Positions 1 to 7,873 of a stretch of 62,229 nt of DNA are shown one piece after another. The stretch spans positions 1-62,229 of the forward strand of contig NZ_PKKM01000011.1 in NCBI RefSeq assembly GCF_002847525.1, in the 5' to 3' direction. Both the position numbers and the translations under genes were made by a program. The first letter of the stretch is position 1, and every line of letters starts with the position of its first letter. The notes under the pieces were generated by a model. It did not search any database. It worked only from the letters and a program-made list of their open reading frames with translations, and had not been told where the DNA came from. Source of the DNA: Schaalia odontolytica (GTDB taxonomy: Bacteria > Actinomycetota > Actinomycetes > Actinomycetales > Actinomycetaceae).

Positions 1-33
1 GCCAGCAGGGTCGATAATATGAGGAGCGGTCAT
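1..33 (-). CDS. IS256-family transposase, N-terminal 11 codons only
   Basis: A minus-strand ATG at 33 is preceded by a GGAGG ribosome site at 41-45. It opens a frame reading MTAPHIIDPAG before leaving the window. From memory, this N-terminus is characteristic of actinobacterial IS256/IS1081-type mutator transposases, which cut and paste their element through an RNase H-like DDE core. The core lies outside the window, so the family call rests on the first 11 residues and on the nearby candidate terminal repeat. Whether the transposase is intact cannot be judged. Confidence 0.55.
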   Translation of the reverse strand, partial: MTAPHIIDPAG

Positions 34-66
34 CGTTGTGCCTCCAAATCGTTTCGAGTCAGAAGT

Positions 67-95
67 AGAGAGCTTTCTCGAAGGATCACACGGTG
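67..95. repeat. Candidate terminal inverted repeat of the IS256-type element
   Basis: Read on the minus strand, this stretch contains GTGTGATCCTTCGAGAAAGC. It resembles the GTGATCCTTCGAAA core at IS1081/IS256-type ends, and it sits just outside the transposase start, where the right end is expected. The other end and any target-site duplication lie beyond the window, so the exact boundary is uncertain. Confidence 0.45.
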
Positions 96-130
96 ACCGC
101 ACCCATATCAAACGGGCCGACCACCCACGG

Positions 131-625
131 TTACACCACTATGCGGGACGCTACTTCCTGCGAACCGTCGATCTCCCGCACCTGCGCGACGAGCACGTCT
201 GCAAGCTTCTTCGCCGCCACGTACTGCGTTGATTCAACGCCGTAGCGACTCGCGATGTCCGTCAGGCGCGCAGGGATGGTCGTGGCGCTGCCGTCCCTCG
301 ACGTCAACATGTCCGCCAGGTTAAGCACCAGGAGCTCATCCGACTGGTAGTTGCTGTCGGGATCGCCGTGATGGAAGATCTCCGCCCAGTACGTGAACCC
401 CAGGGAGCGCAGCAGCGCACCTCCGAGTTCCTCGTGCTCGGACTGTTCCTGAGCGAATTGATAGCCGACATCATGCAGGTAGCCCATCACGAACATCTCG
501 CGGCACTTGTCGTCCGACCAGCCAAACAGGGTCCGCCCCAGCTCGGAGGCCTTCATCCCCACGCCGCGGCAGTGGCGCAGCCGGTTCTCATCCATGCCGA
601 TTGCCGGCGTCGAGTCGTTCATCAT
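131..625 (-). CDS. HD-domain hydrolase
   Basis: A 164-residue cytoplasmic protein with a full set of HD-superfamily metal ligands: H18, H51-D52, H64, H85/H86 and D105. HD proteins are usually metal-dependent phosphohydrolases or phosphodiesterases acting on nucleotides; the substrate here is unknown. The start at 625 (MMNDST) overlaps the TGA of the cupin-NUDIX gene as ATGATGA, so the two are probably translationally coupled. It is the last gene of a three-gene minus-strand cassette and ends about 35 bp from the candidate IS end. A longer upstream start would lie inside the preceding gene and was rejected. Confidence 0.75.
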   Translation of the reverse strand: MMNDSTPAIGMDENRLRHCRGVGMKASELGRTLFGWSDDKCREMFVMGYLHDVGYQFAQEQSEHEELGGALLRSLGFTYWAEIFHHGDPDSNYQSDELLVLNLADMLTSRDGSATTIPARLTDIASRYGVESTQYVAAKKLADVLVAQVREIDGSQEVASRIVV

Positions 626-1509
626 GCGATCCTTTGCGTACCGTCGGCCAGATACCGCAGGAGATCCTCGAGCCTGCGACGCTGAGAGTCCGCGAGGCTC
701 AGATCGAGGAGCTTCTCCTTCGGCACCCATCGGAAACCCGTGGATTCAGAGTCGAGGGACACCTCGTGGCCCTCAGACACCCCGTGAAAAACGACGGTGA
801 ACTCCTGGCGCACTTCCCCGTCGGAGTATGCGATGCGCACGTCCGGGTCCGTGTAGGTGCCGACAATCCCGGTCACCCGCACGTCGAGGCCGGTCTCCTC
901 CTTGAGCTCGCGGACCGCGCACTCGGCGAGGCTTTCGCCGAGTTCGAGGGTGCCGCCCGGGAGCGCCCAATTCCCGCTATCTCGGCGCTGGAGCATGAGG
1001 ATGTGCCCCTCGCGCTCGATGGCGACCGCTGCGGCGGGGACGATCGAGTTGGCAGCCGGCGCATCGGGAGCGTGCGAGTAGTCCACGCGCGTCGTCCTCA
1101 GGGCCGAGGCCAGCCAGGCCTCGACATCCGGGCCAGGGGTGACGACGTTCTTGTCATTCGTGGAGGGAACCTTGATGAAGAGGATCTGCGTCCCCCGCTT
1201 CGAGCGCTGCGCGTATGTCGTCCCGGGTTCGATGACGTAGAAGTCGCCCGAACGGAACTCGTGCTCCTCGCCGGTGTCCGTGTCCAGGTACTGTGTCCAC
1301 CCGGACAGCATGTACTGGTACTCGGTGGCCTGCGTATGAAAGTGCGGCTGCTCGCTCGCATCGTCGGAATAGGACGTGATCCCGATTTCCAGATCGCTCG
1401 TGTCGTAGTGTGCGACCGCCTGGGGCCGAGAGAGGTTGCCCGCCAGGTACTGGCGCGACACGTGCTCCAGCGCCTGCCGGATCTCGCCTGACGTGATGGT
1501 GGAGAACAT
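622..1509 (-). CDS. Cupin-NUDIX fusion hydrolase
   Basis: A 295-residue protein in two parts. An N-terminal cupin barrel carries metal ligands H56, H58 and E63, followed by a GDFYVIEPGTTY strand. A C-terminal NUDIX domain has a perfect box at residues 186-208 (GX5EX7REXXEEXG). NUDIX enzymes hydrolyse nucleoside diphosphates linked to another group; the cupin may bind a small ligand or metal. ATG 1509 is preferred because AAGGAGG (1518-1524) lies 8 nt away; ATG 1515 would overlap the upstream stop as ATGA but sits only 2 nt from that site. It is flanked by a CorA-like membrane protein and an HD hydrolase. The substrate is unknown. Confidence 0.8.
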   Translation of the reverse strand: MFSTITSGEIRQALEHVSRQYLAGNLSRPQAVAHYDTSDLEIGITSYSDDASEQPHFHTQATEYQYMLSGWTQYLDTDTGEEHEFRSGDFYVIEPGTTYAQRSKRGTQILFIKVPSTNDKNVVTPGPDVEAWLASALRTTRVDYSHAPDAPAANSIVPAAAVAIEREGHILMLQRRDSGNWALPGGTLELGESLAECAVRELKEETGLDVRVTGIVGTYTDPDVRIAYSDGEVRQEFTVVFHGVSEGHEVSLDSESTGFRWVPKEKLLDLSLADSQRRRLEDLLRYLADGTQRIA

Positions 1510-1511
1510 CG

Positions 1512-2792
1512 TCATCGCCTCCTTGGGGCCTTGTGTCGACTCTTCCTCAGCTGACGCCTCAAGACAACGAGAACGCCGATCGCGACGACCACGCTCGCCA
1601 GGCACAGGGCGAGCACGAACCAGAGCGAGGGAAGAGTTTCGCCCTGGTTGAGGCCAATGATGGACATCGAGAAGAAAGAGATGATGAGCGTCGGGACGAA
1701 AAAGACTGCGGACGCGAAGGTGAGGAACGTGTTCGTTCGCTGCGCGGCCTCGGCGTTTTCCTGGTTCGCGACGGCCTGGACGGACTGAGCGGTGTTCGCG
1801 AGCAGGCCGGACGCCCGCTCGAGCAGCCGTCGGTATTCTTCGATCGTCGCCTTGAGTTCGGCGACCTTGCGCGTCGCAAGGCCCTGCAGGGCCTCGTTCC
1901 CGGTCACGAGTTCGTTGACCTTGGAACGGCGTTCGAGGTTCCTGGACACGAGGAACGCCGTGGTCACGAACTGCGAGAGTACGCCGATTTCTCGCTGCGC
2001 CCGCCCGAGGCGCTGCGTGGCTTCCTCCGAATCGTCGCTGATCATGATCTGGAAGGGCTCGTTCTCCCAGAATTCGAACTCAATCCGCCAGTTCTCGAGG
2101 TTGTATTGCTCGTACTTGATGGGGATCGAGAATGCCTCAACGATGTTGCCCACGTCCGACAGCTCGGTGAAGTATGCCTGTCCGCGGTTCAGCCAGATGC
2201 CGTTGTGTGGCCAGCGAAGGTTGTCGAGCTGGTCTGGCGAGACCGGCTGATAGATCGAGACGGTGCCGTTGCCCATGTCGAAAATCCGGCACCAGCGATG
2301 AAGGGCGCGAAGCGGCTCGGAGGTATCACCGGATCGGGCCGGCAGGTTCTGGGTCAGCAGATCGACGTACCTAATCCTCGTGTCGTCATCGATCTGCAGG
2401 GGCACGTTCGTTTTGTTCGCCGACACCCGCTGGATCATCTCCGGCATGGAAGCCATCAGCGCGTGAGCGACGGTCGGCGCCATGAGCTTGTCGAGGAGCG
2501 AGGAGATTTCGCCGTCGTGCGCGCCATCGAGCGACACCTCGAGCTCGTACCTGTCGATGTCGTTCCACGGATTCTCGCGATGGGGATCTGCGCCGATGGG
2601 GCAGTACCGGTAGCTCTCACCATCGTCCAGCGGGGGCAGAACGATCGGATTCTCGAATTCCATGGCCCGGCGGTGCCATCCGGACAGGATGACTGCCTGC
2701 GTCCCGTCTGTGTACTGGCACTTCAGCAGGAAGCTCGCGTCCGCGTCCCAGAGCTGAGGATCAGACGCGTACGTCTTGCTGTAGGAGCTCAT
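1512..2792 (-). CDS. CorA-like membrane protein with uncharacterised N-terminal domain
   Basis: A 426-residue protein. About 280 N-terminal residues match no family I recognise. A helical region rich in Glu, Arg and Gln follows, then two hydrophobic helices near residues 357-380 and 390-412, the layout of the CorA/Mg2+ channel C-terminus. The conserved GMN loop of true CorA is replaced by GLN after the first helix, so magnesium transport should not be assumed. The start at 2792 has GGAGG 10 nt upstream; an in-frame ATG at 2825 has no ribosome site. It heads the operon with the cupin-NUDIX and HD genes. The arrangement suggests a membrane effector with soluble nucleotide-acting partners, which is inference. 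Confidence 0.6.
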   Translation of the reverse strand: MSSYSKTYASDPQLWDADASFLLKCQYTDGTQAVILSGWHRRAMEFENPIVLPPLDDGESYRYCPIGADPHRENPWNDIDRYELEVSLDGAHDGEISSLLDKLMAPTVAHALMASMPEMIQRVSANKTNVPLQIDDDTRIRYVDLLTQNLPARSGDTSEPLRALHRWCRIFDMGNGTVSIYQPVSPDQLDNLRWPHNGIWLNRGQAYFTELSDVGNIVEAFSIPIKYEQYNLENWRIEFEFWENEPFQIMISDDSEEATQRLGRAQREIGVLSQFVTTAFLVSRNLERRSKVNELVTGNEALQGLATRKVAELKATIEEYRRLLERASGLLANTAQSVQAVANQENAEAAQRTNTFLTFASAVFFVPTLIISFFSMSIIGLNQGETLPSLWFVLALCLASVVVAIGVLVVLRRQLRKSRHKAPRRR

Positions 2793-2887
2793 CGCCCGGG
2801 CACCTCCATTCGAAGTCGTTGACACGTAGTTGTCCGCAGCTCAGGCGGTCCACAGCACGAGGCCGTGGGAACACACTGCTCTTTGAG

Positions 2888-2893
2888 ATTGTA
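2888..2893 (-). promoter_or_regulatory. Probable -10 box for the CorA-like operon
   Basis: On the minus strand TACAAT lies about 95 nt upstream of the CorA-like start. No convincing -35 box sits at the usual distance. Confidence 0.4.
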
Positions 2894-2947
2894 GTCGGTC
2901 ACGCAGATGCCGCACCGGAGGGCACCATATGTGCGCGCCGCAGATAA

Positions 2948-2997
2948 ACGAGGCCGGGGCCAGCCACGCTGAATCGCGCAGCCGGCCCCGGCCTCGT
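2948..2997 (-). terminator. Terminator-like hairpin of the ACGAGGCCGGGG family
   Basis: Perfect 14-bp arms, ACGAGGCCGGGGCC (2948-2961) and its complement (2984-2997), flank a 22-nt loop just past the amidase stop. There is no long T run, as is common for actinobacterial hairpin terminators. It is one of several intergenic hairpins built from the same arm sequence. Confidence 0.75.
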
Positions 2998-3010
2998 CAC
3001 GGAAGAACTC

Positions 3011-5071
3011 TCAGAAGTACGCCTTCATCATGGACACCAGGTCGTAGCCGTAGTTCTTGGCTGCGGCCCAGCCGGTGCGGTTGGGGTTCTCCTGAATGCC
3101 CAGGTACTCGACCACGGGGGCCGCGCCCTTGCGCACGTAGGTGAAGCGCGGGTCGACGACCGCGTTCGCGAGCGACGCCGTGGTCGCCGAGGAGTCCGCG
3201 TAGGCGCGCAGGTGCTGGACCTGGGCGCGGATGCCGGTGCGAACGTCCGGGAAGGAGGCGCCCTTCGCGCCGCCGCCGACCGCGCCAATGCCGGAGAAGT
3301 TGTACTGGCTGACGGTCACGTCGCCGCCGAATCGCAGCCAGCCCGTCTCCTTCATCGCCTGGACGAAGACCAGCTCGGGGGACACGCCCTCGGCCACGGC
3401 CTCGTCGTAGACGATGGACGCGAAGTCGCGGATCGTCGGCGCACCGCCAGCGGCCAGGGCGCTCGGGTAGCTGTAGCCGGCCTGATCCCAGGCATCTTCC
3501 ATCGCGTCGATAATCTCCGCGCGCGAGGCAGTGGGGGCACTCATGATGAGGCGCTGACCGGAGGCGTTCGTGACGGAGGCGCTGCGCGAGGCGCTGCGGG
3601 AGGCCGCCGGAGCCTCGCTGCCGTCCGCGTAGCCCAGCCACGCGCCGGAGGAAGCAAAGTTCGATGCGCGGCCCTCAACGGTGACCGTACCCGTCGCCAT
3701 GGCGCCCGAGTTCGGGTCCAGCCAGTACCAGGCACCGTCCAGGAGCCAGCCGGTGCTCATCGCGCCGGAGGAGTTCAGGTGGTACCAGGTGTCGCCCACC
3801 TTGGTCCATCCGGTCATCATGGCGCCCTCACCATCCAGGTAGTACCACTTGCCGGCGTCGAGGAGCCAGCCGGTGACCATCTGGCCGCTGGATCGCATGT
3901 AGTACCAGCGGTTGTCATCCTCAGTCAGCTGCCAGCCGGTGAGCATGCGCGCGTCCTCCTCGAAGAGGTACCAGGCGCCATCGACGTTGGTCCAGCCAAT
4001 CGCGGCCGCACCGTTGGCGCGCAGCCAGTACCAGTCGTTGCCATCCTTGAGCCAGCCGGTGACCATGACGCCGTCGGCGTTCATGTAGTACCAGGAGCCG
4101 GCGACCTTCACCCAGCCGGTGGCCATGTCGCCGGCGGGACGCAGGTAGTACCACTTGCCGTCTTCCTTCTTCCAGCCCGTCACCATGGCGGTGGAGTCAT
4201 CGAAGAAGTAGCGGCGACCGTTGATGGTGGACCATCCGCGGATCGTCTGCTTGTTAGAGCCAGCCCAGTACCAGCGACCGCCGGCAGAGAACCAGCCGGT
4301 CTTGGCCGCGCCGTTGGAGATGAAGCTCCAGGAGTCGCCCGTGGCACGCCAGGTGCCCTTGCTCAGGCCGTACGCCTGGGCGATGCCGGTCGCGTCGGCG
4401 ATACCGAGGGAACGCACGAAGTTCTCATCGCGCAGGAGGGCTGCGTCGGATGCAGAGGTCACGAAGGCATGCTCGACGATGACGCCGGTCATGTTCTCTT
4501 CGCGAGCCTGGCGGATGATGGCGTAGTAGTCGCCGGTCGAGCCATCCGGGTAGTCGTAGTAGGGGTTGTCACGCGTCTTGATGCCGCGATCAGCCAGCCC
4601 AAGGCCGGTCAGCTGCTTCTGGATGGCGTTGGACAGGGTGCGGCCCTGCGTGTGGGTGCCGTAGTTGTACGAGGAAGAGTTCGCGTACCAGACCTCCGCG
4701 CCCTTCGCGATGGGCGCGCCCGAGTTGAAGTGGATGGAGACGAGGGCGTCCGCATCCGCGGCTGCGGCCATCTCGACGCGGCTCGACAGGTCGGTGCTGA
4801 TGTTTTCCGAGGGACGGGTGTCCGTCGTGCGGGTCATAACGACGCGGACGCCGTCGTAGCTTTCCAGTTCTTCCTTCAGGGCCAGCGAGACCGCGAGGGT
4901 CAGGTCCTTCTCACGCAGGCCGTTTGCGACCGCGCCGGGGTCGGAGCCGCCGTGCCCGGGGTCGATGGCGATCGTGATGCCTGCTGCGTGCGCGGGCGGC
5001 ACGAGGGCCGCTGCGGCTGCGCCGAGGGCCAGGGTGAGCCCGGCGACGATGGTCCTCCACGAGGAGCGCAT
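3011..5071 (-). CDS. Secreted N-acetylmuramoyl-L-alanine amidase with GW-type repeats and C-terminal glucosaminidase domain
   Basis: A 686-residue autolysin-like protein. Residues 1-29 form a signal peptide ending AHA. Residues 30-235 are an Amidase_3 domain with zinc and catalytic residues H40 (DPGHGG), E54, H114 (SIHFNS) and E200 (VIVEHAF). Residues 240-480 contain about 11 copies of a 20-residue TGW...WYY wall-binding repeat. Residues 540-686 resemble an endo-beta-N-acetylglucosaminidase, with the candidate catalytic Glu in MKETGW. It should cut both the stem-peptide amide and the glycan strand at the surface, for cell separation or wall turnover. Start ATG 5071 has GAAGGA upstream, and a good -35/-10 promoter lies at 5106-5134. 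It is transcribed alone. Confidence 0.9.
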   Translation of the reverse strand: MRSSWRTIVAGLTLALGAAAAALVPPAHAAGITIAIDPGHGGSDPGAVANGLREKDLTLAVSLALKEELESYDGVRVVMTRTTDTRPSENISTDLSSRVEMAAAADADALVSIHFNSGAPIAKGAEVWYANSSSYNYGTHTQGRTLSNAIQKQLTGLGLADRGIKTRDNPYYDYPDGSTGDYYAIIRQAREENMTGVIVEHAFVTSASDAALLRDENFVRSLGIADATGIAQAYGLSKGTWRATGDSWSFISNGAAKTGWFSAGGRWYWAGSNKQTIRGWSTINGRRYFFDDSTAMVTGWKKEDGKWYYLRPAGDMATGWVKVAGSWYYMNADGVMVTGWLKDGNDWYWLRANGAAAIGWTNVDGAWYLFEEDARMLTGWQLTEDDNRWYYMRSSGQMVTGWLLDAGKWYYLDGEGAMMTGWTKVGDTWYHLNSSGAMSTGWLLDGAWYWLDPNSGAMATGTVTVEGRASNFASSGAWLGYADGSEAPAASRSASRSASVTNASGQRLIMSAPTASRAEIIDAMEDAWDQAGYSYPSALAAGGAPTIRDFASIVYDEAVAEGVSPELVFVQAMKETGWLRFGGDVTVSQYNFSGIGAVGGGAKGASFPDVRTGIRAQVQHLRAYADSSATTASLANAVVDPRFTYVRKGAAPVVEYLGIQENPNRTGWAAAKNYGYDLVSMMKAYF

Positions 5072-5105
5072 AGTGATCCTTCAAGTTGCTGATGTGACAG
5101 TCGTG

Positions 5106-5134
5106 ATTGTAGGTGCTTATGTTGTAACTGTAAA
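5106..5134 (-). promoter_or_regulatory. Promoter of the amidase gene
   Basis: On the minus strand TTTACA (5129-5134) is separated by exactly 17 nt from TACAAT (5106-5111), close to the housekeeping consensus. The surrounding 60 bp are much more AT-rich than the rest of the window. The leader to the ATG at 5071 is about 28 nt. Confidence 0.75.
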
Positions 5135-5195
5135 CATGAGAATAGTTACACGCATGAACCGGCATAAACTGAAGTCATAGCTTTTTGCATGTGAG

Positions 5196-5211
5196 ACGAG
5201 GCCGGAGCCTC
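5196..5211 (-). terminator. Short hairpin with a degenerate ACGAGGCCGGGG copy
   Basis: GAGGC-CGGA-GCCTC forms a small stem downstream of the glycosyltransferase gene. It contains ACGAGGCCGGAG, one base from the recurrent 12-mer. The remaining bases between 5135 and 5320 show no gene. Confidence 0.35.
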
Positions 5212-5320
5212 CTCCACCAATGCGTAAGCACATCGGGACGCACCGACGCGCCATCGACAGCACTCATGGCCAGGAATAACGCCACTCAGCCGCGTCAACC
5301 CGAGGGAGAAAACCGAAGGC

Positions 5321-6502
5321 CTACGCGAGCGCCGACCGAACCACCGCGGCCGCAGCGCGCGATGAGGCCTCGACTGACCGATGCGCGCTCACCCAGGCGC
5401 GCGCACCCTCAGCACCCACCCAGGCGGCAGTGCCCGACGCACAGGCCACCATGGCCTCGGCGACCTCATCAGCGTCGAGGTTGCACGCGACTCCGAGTTC
5501 CCCCTCCGCGATGTCACGGGCGGCCTGGCCCGGACCCGCGTAGATGACGGGAGTGCCCTGCGCGAGGGAGGCGAGAATCTTCGTCGGGTAGGCGTAGTCG
5601 TACCCGCCCGGTCGCAGCGAGGCGAGCGTCGCGGCGGCTCGTGCCATCCACCGGTCCGCTTCCTCGGCGCTGACGGCGGGGATCATGTCGACGCCGGCCA
5701 CGCCTCGGCAGTGCTCGGCGAGGGCATCCCATCCGCTCCCCTGCCCCACGAACACGAGGCGCGCGTCCCCGAGCCGCGCTCGCGCGCGCTCGAAGGCATC
5801 GACGAAGACCTCGGGGGCCAGCCACTGGGCGACCGTTCCCGCGTAGACGAAGACGGGGCCGTCGCAGGTGGGGAATCCTTCGGGAGCGCCGGTGGCCACC
5901 GCGTCTGGCACGCGTACCCCGTTGGGAACGACCGTGACGTCCCGAGCCCCCAGGTCACGGGCGCGGCAAGCGACCCCGTCGGAAACGGCGATGACGCGGC
6001 GGGCACCGCGCAGCGCAAAAGACTCCAGCCCCGCGACCGTGCGCACGACGAGGCCGGGCACGCCCGCGAGCGCGGCGGCATCCGAGACAATGTCGGCGCA
6101 GTAGTAGACGTAGGGGACACGGCGCACCGCGCATGCAATGCGTACGGCAGCTCCGGTCGTGGGCGGAGGCTCGGAGACAACCACGTCGGGGCGCGGACCG
6201 GTGAGCAGCCGGGCGACGAGGGGAACATCGAAGGACATGTAGGACACGTATCCGCGAACCGCTCCCGTGCGGTCGCGCAGGACGGGGGCGCGGCGAACCT
6301 CGACGAGGTCTGCCCCGTCCCCCGGATCGGCGCCACGTCCGGCGGATTGACGGGCGTCGCGGGCGACGGAGGGAGCCAGGCGCGAGGTGAGGACTCGGAC
6401 CCTGTCTCCGCCTGCGGCGAGCGCGCGAGCAAGTGCCCCGAGGCGCAGCGCGGCGGCCGTCGGCTCGGGTGTAAAGGTGCGGGTTGCGAGAGTGACTAGC
6501 AT
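5321..6502 (-). CDS. Glycosyltransferase, GT4-like (GT-B fold)
   Basis: A 393-residue protein with two Rossmann-like halves. The C-terminal half has the GT4 signatures FVYAGTVAQW, LVFVGQGSGW and a PTKILASLAQGTPVIYAG stretch like the donor-binding E-X7-E region. It should transfer a nucleotide-activated sugar during surface polysaccharide synthesis. Start ATG 6502 overlaps the end of the nucleotide-sugar dehydrogenase gene by 7 nt, so the two are co-transcribed and coupled. The acceptor and sugar are unknown. A longer ORF start at 6550 lies inside the upstream gene and is unlikely. Confidence 0.85.
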   Translation of the reverse strand: MLVTLATRTFTPEPTAAALRLGALARALAAGGDRVRVLTSRLAPSVARDARQSAGRGADPGDGADLVEVRRAPVLRDRTGAVRGYVSYMSFDVPLVARLLTGPRPDVVVSEPPPTTGAAVRIACAVRRVPYVYYCADIVSDAAALAGVPGLVVRTVAGLESFALRGARRVIAVSDGVACRARDLGARDVTVVPNGVRVPDAVATGAPEGFPTCDGPVFVYAGTVAQWLAPEVFVDAFERARARLGDARLVFVGQGSGWDALAEHCRGVAGVDMIPAVSAEEADRWMARAAATLASLRPGGYDYAYPTKILASLAQGTPVIYAGPGQAARDIAEGELGVACNLDADEVAEAMVACASGTAAWVGAEGARAWVSAHRSVEASSRAAAAVVRSALA

Positions 6503-7800
6503 TCGGGAGTGCTTCCCCCGCCGATGGTGATGCGCGGTGTTCCAGCCCACGCCTCGGGTGAGGTGATGGCGCGGCCATCGACGAGGAGGCGCACGCCGGG
6601 CAGGTCAGCGGGCACCAGGTCCCGGTAGGCGACGTGGTCGGCTTGGACGATGGCGACGTCCACCGGCTCTCCGAGGTGGTAGGCGTCCCACCCGAAGGCT
6701 GACAGCTCATCGTCGGAATAGAGCGGATCGTGCACGCTCACCTGCGCCCCGGCCTCGCGCAGCGCACAGGTGACGCCGAAGACGCCGGAGAAGGCGGTTT
6801 CCTTCACCCCGCCGCGGTAGGCGGCGCCCAGGACCGCGACGTGCAGGCCCTCCAGGGACCCCAGCAGGGCGGCGGCACGCGAGACCGCGTAGGCGGGCAT
6901 GGCGGCGTTCGCGGCACGCGCGGCGGACACGACGGTCGCGTCCGGGTCCCCGGCCAGGTAGAGGCGCGGATAGACAGGGATGCAGTGGCCGCCGACCGCG
7001 ATGCCGGGCCGGTGAATGTGGGAGTAGGGCTGGGAGTTGCAGGCCTCGATGACGCGAGCGACGTCGATGCCGACCGCGTCCGCGTAGCGCGCGAACTGGT
7101 TGGCCAAGCCGATATTGACGTCCCGGTACGTAGTCTCGGCAAGCTTGGCCATTTCAGCGGCCTCGGCCCCGCCCATGGACCACACGCCGTTCGGGCGCGG
7201 CAGGTCGTCGCGCTCATCGAAGGAGAGGACGGCCTCGTAGAAGGAAACGCCGCGCGCCTCGCCGGCTTCGCTGAGGCCCCCCACGAGCTTCGGGTAGCGT
7301 GCTAGGTCGGCGAAAACCCGGCCGGTGAGGACGCGCTCGGGCGAGAACACGACATCGAAGTCGCGGCCCTCAACCAGGCCGGAGACCTCCTCGATGAGGG
7401 GCTTGTAGCGTCCGCGCGTCGTGCCCACGGGCAGGGTGGTCTCGTAGGAGACGAGGGTGCCGGGCGTCAGGTGCTCGGCCATGGAGCGGGTGGCGGCGTC
7501 CATGATGCGGAAGTCGGGGCGGCTCTCGTCATCGACGACGAGGGGCACGACCATGACGACCGCGTCGGAGCCGGGGATCGCCTCGGCGTACTCGGTGGTG
7601 GCACGCAGGGTGCCGGAGGAAGCAAGCGGGGGCAGGTACTCGGCCAGGTGCGCCTCACCCGGGAAGGGTTCGACCCCCTCGTTAATGAGGGCGGCCACGC
7701 TGGGGTTCACATCCACGCCAACGACGGTGTGCCCGCCGCGCGCGTAGTGCACCGCCAGCGGCAAACCGATCTTGCCCATGCCGACGACCGCGATGCGCAT
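6496..7800 (-). CDS. UDP-HexNAc 6-dehydrogenase (WecC/WbpA-type)
   Basis: A 434-residue NAD-dependent nucleotide-sugar dehydrogenase. Residues 1-20 hold the NAD fold motif GMGKIGLPLA. The catalytic loop GGHCIPVYP places the thiol at about C273, with conserved AEMAKLAETTYRDVNI just before the central helix. The enzyme oxidises C6 of a UDP-N-acetylhexosamine to the uronic acid in two steps. With the oxidoreductase, aminotransferase and acetyltransferase at 11498-14245 it could supply a UDP-2,3-diacetamido-uronic acid. Start ATG 7800 has AAAGGGGAG upstream. Whether UDP-GlcNAc or UDP-ManNAc is used cannot be told from sequence alone. Confidence 0.88.
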   Translation of the reverse strand: MRIAVVGMGKIGLPLAVHYARGGHTVVGVDVNPSVAALINEGVEPFPGEAHLAEYLPPLASSGTLRATTEYAEAIPGSDAVVMVVPLVVDDESRPDFRIMDAATRSMAEHLTPGTLVSYETTLPVGTTRGRYKPLIEEVSGLVEGRDFDVVFSPERVLTGRVFADLARYPKLVGGLSEAGEARGVSFYEAVLSFDERDDLPRPNGVWSMGGAEAAEMAKLAETTYRDVNIGLANQFARYADAVGIDVARVIEACNSQPYSHIHRPGIAVGGHCIPVYPRLYLAGDPDATVVSAARAANAAMPAYAVSRAAALLGSLEGLHVAVLGAAYRGGVKETAFSGVFGVTCALREAGAQVSVHDPLYSDDELSAFGWDAYHLGEPVDVAIVQADHVAYRDLVPADLPGVRLLVDGRAITSPEAWAGTPRITIGGGSTPEC

Positions 7801-7861
7801 GTGGCTCCCCTTTCCGTCTCCGGCCTCGTTGTTCCCCTCCAGTGTAGTGCCCCGCCCCACC

Positions 7862-7867
7862 TACAAT
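7862..7867 (+). promoter_or_regulatory. -10 box giving a leaderless glycosyltransferase mRNA
   Basis: TACAAT ends 6 nt before GTG 7874, so transcription should begin at or next to the start codon. No ribosome site precedes the GTG. Confidence 0.6.
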
Positions 7868-7873
7868 GGGGGC

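Noticed and set aside
1512..2792. Ordinary CorA magnesium transporter
   Set aside because: Only the last about 130 residues resemble CorA, the GMN motif is GLN, and the N-domain is unlike that of CorA.
1533..2822. Long open frame on the plus strand opposite the CorA-like gene
   Set aside because: It is a GC-driven shadow with Arg/Gly/His-rich composition, no ribosome site and no recognisable family, while the minus strand has clear operon structure.
3212..5092. 626-codon open frame antisense to the amidase
   Set aside because: The amidase has a signal peptide, catalytic motifs and a promoter; the antisense frame has biased composition and no domain.
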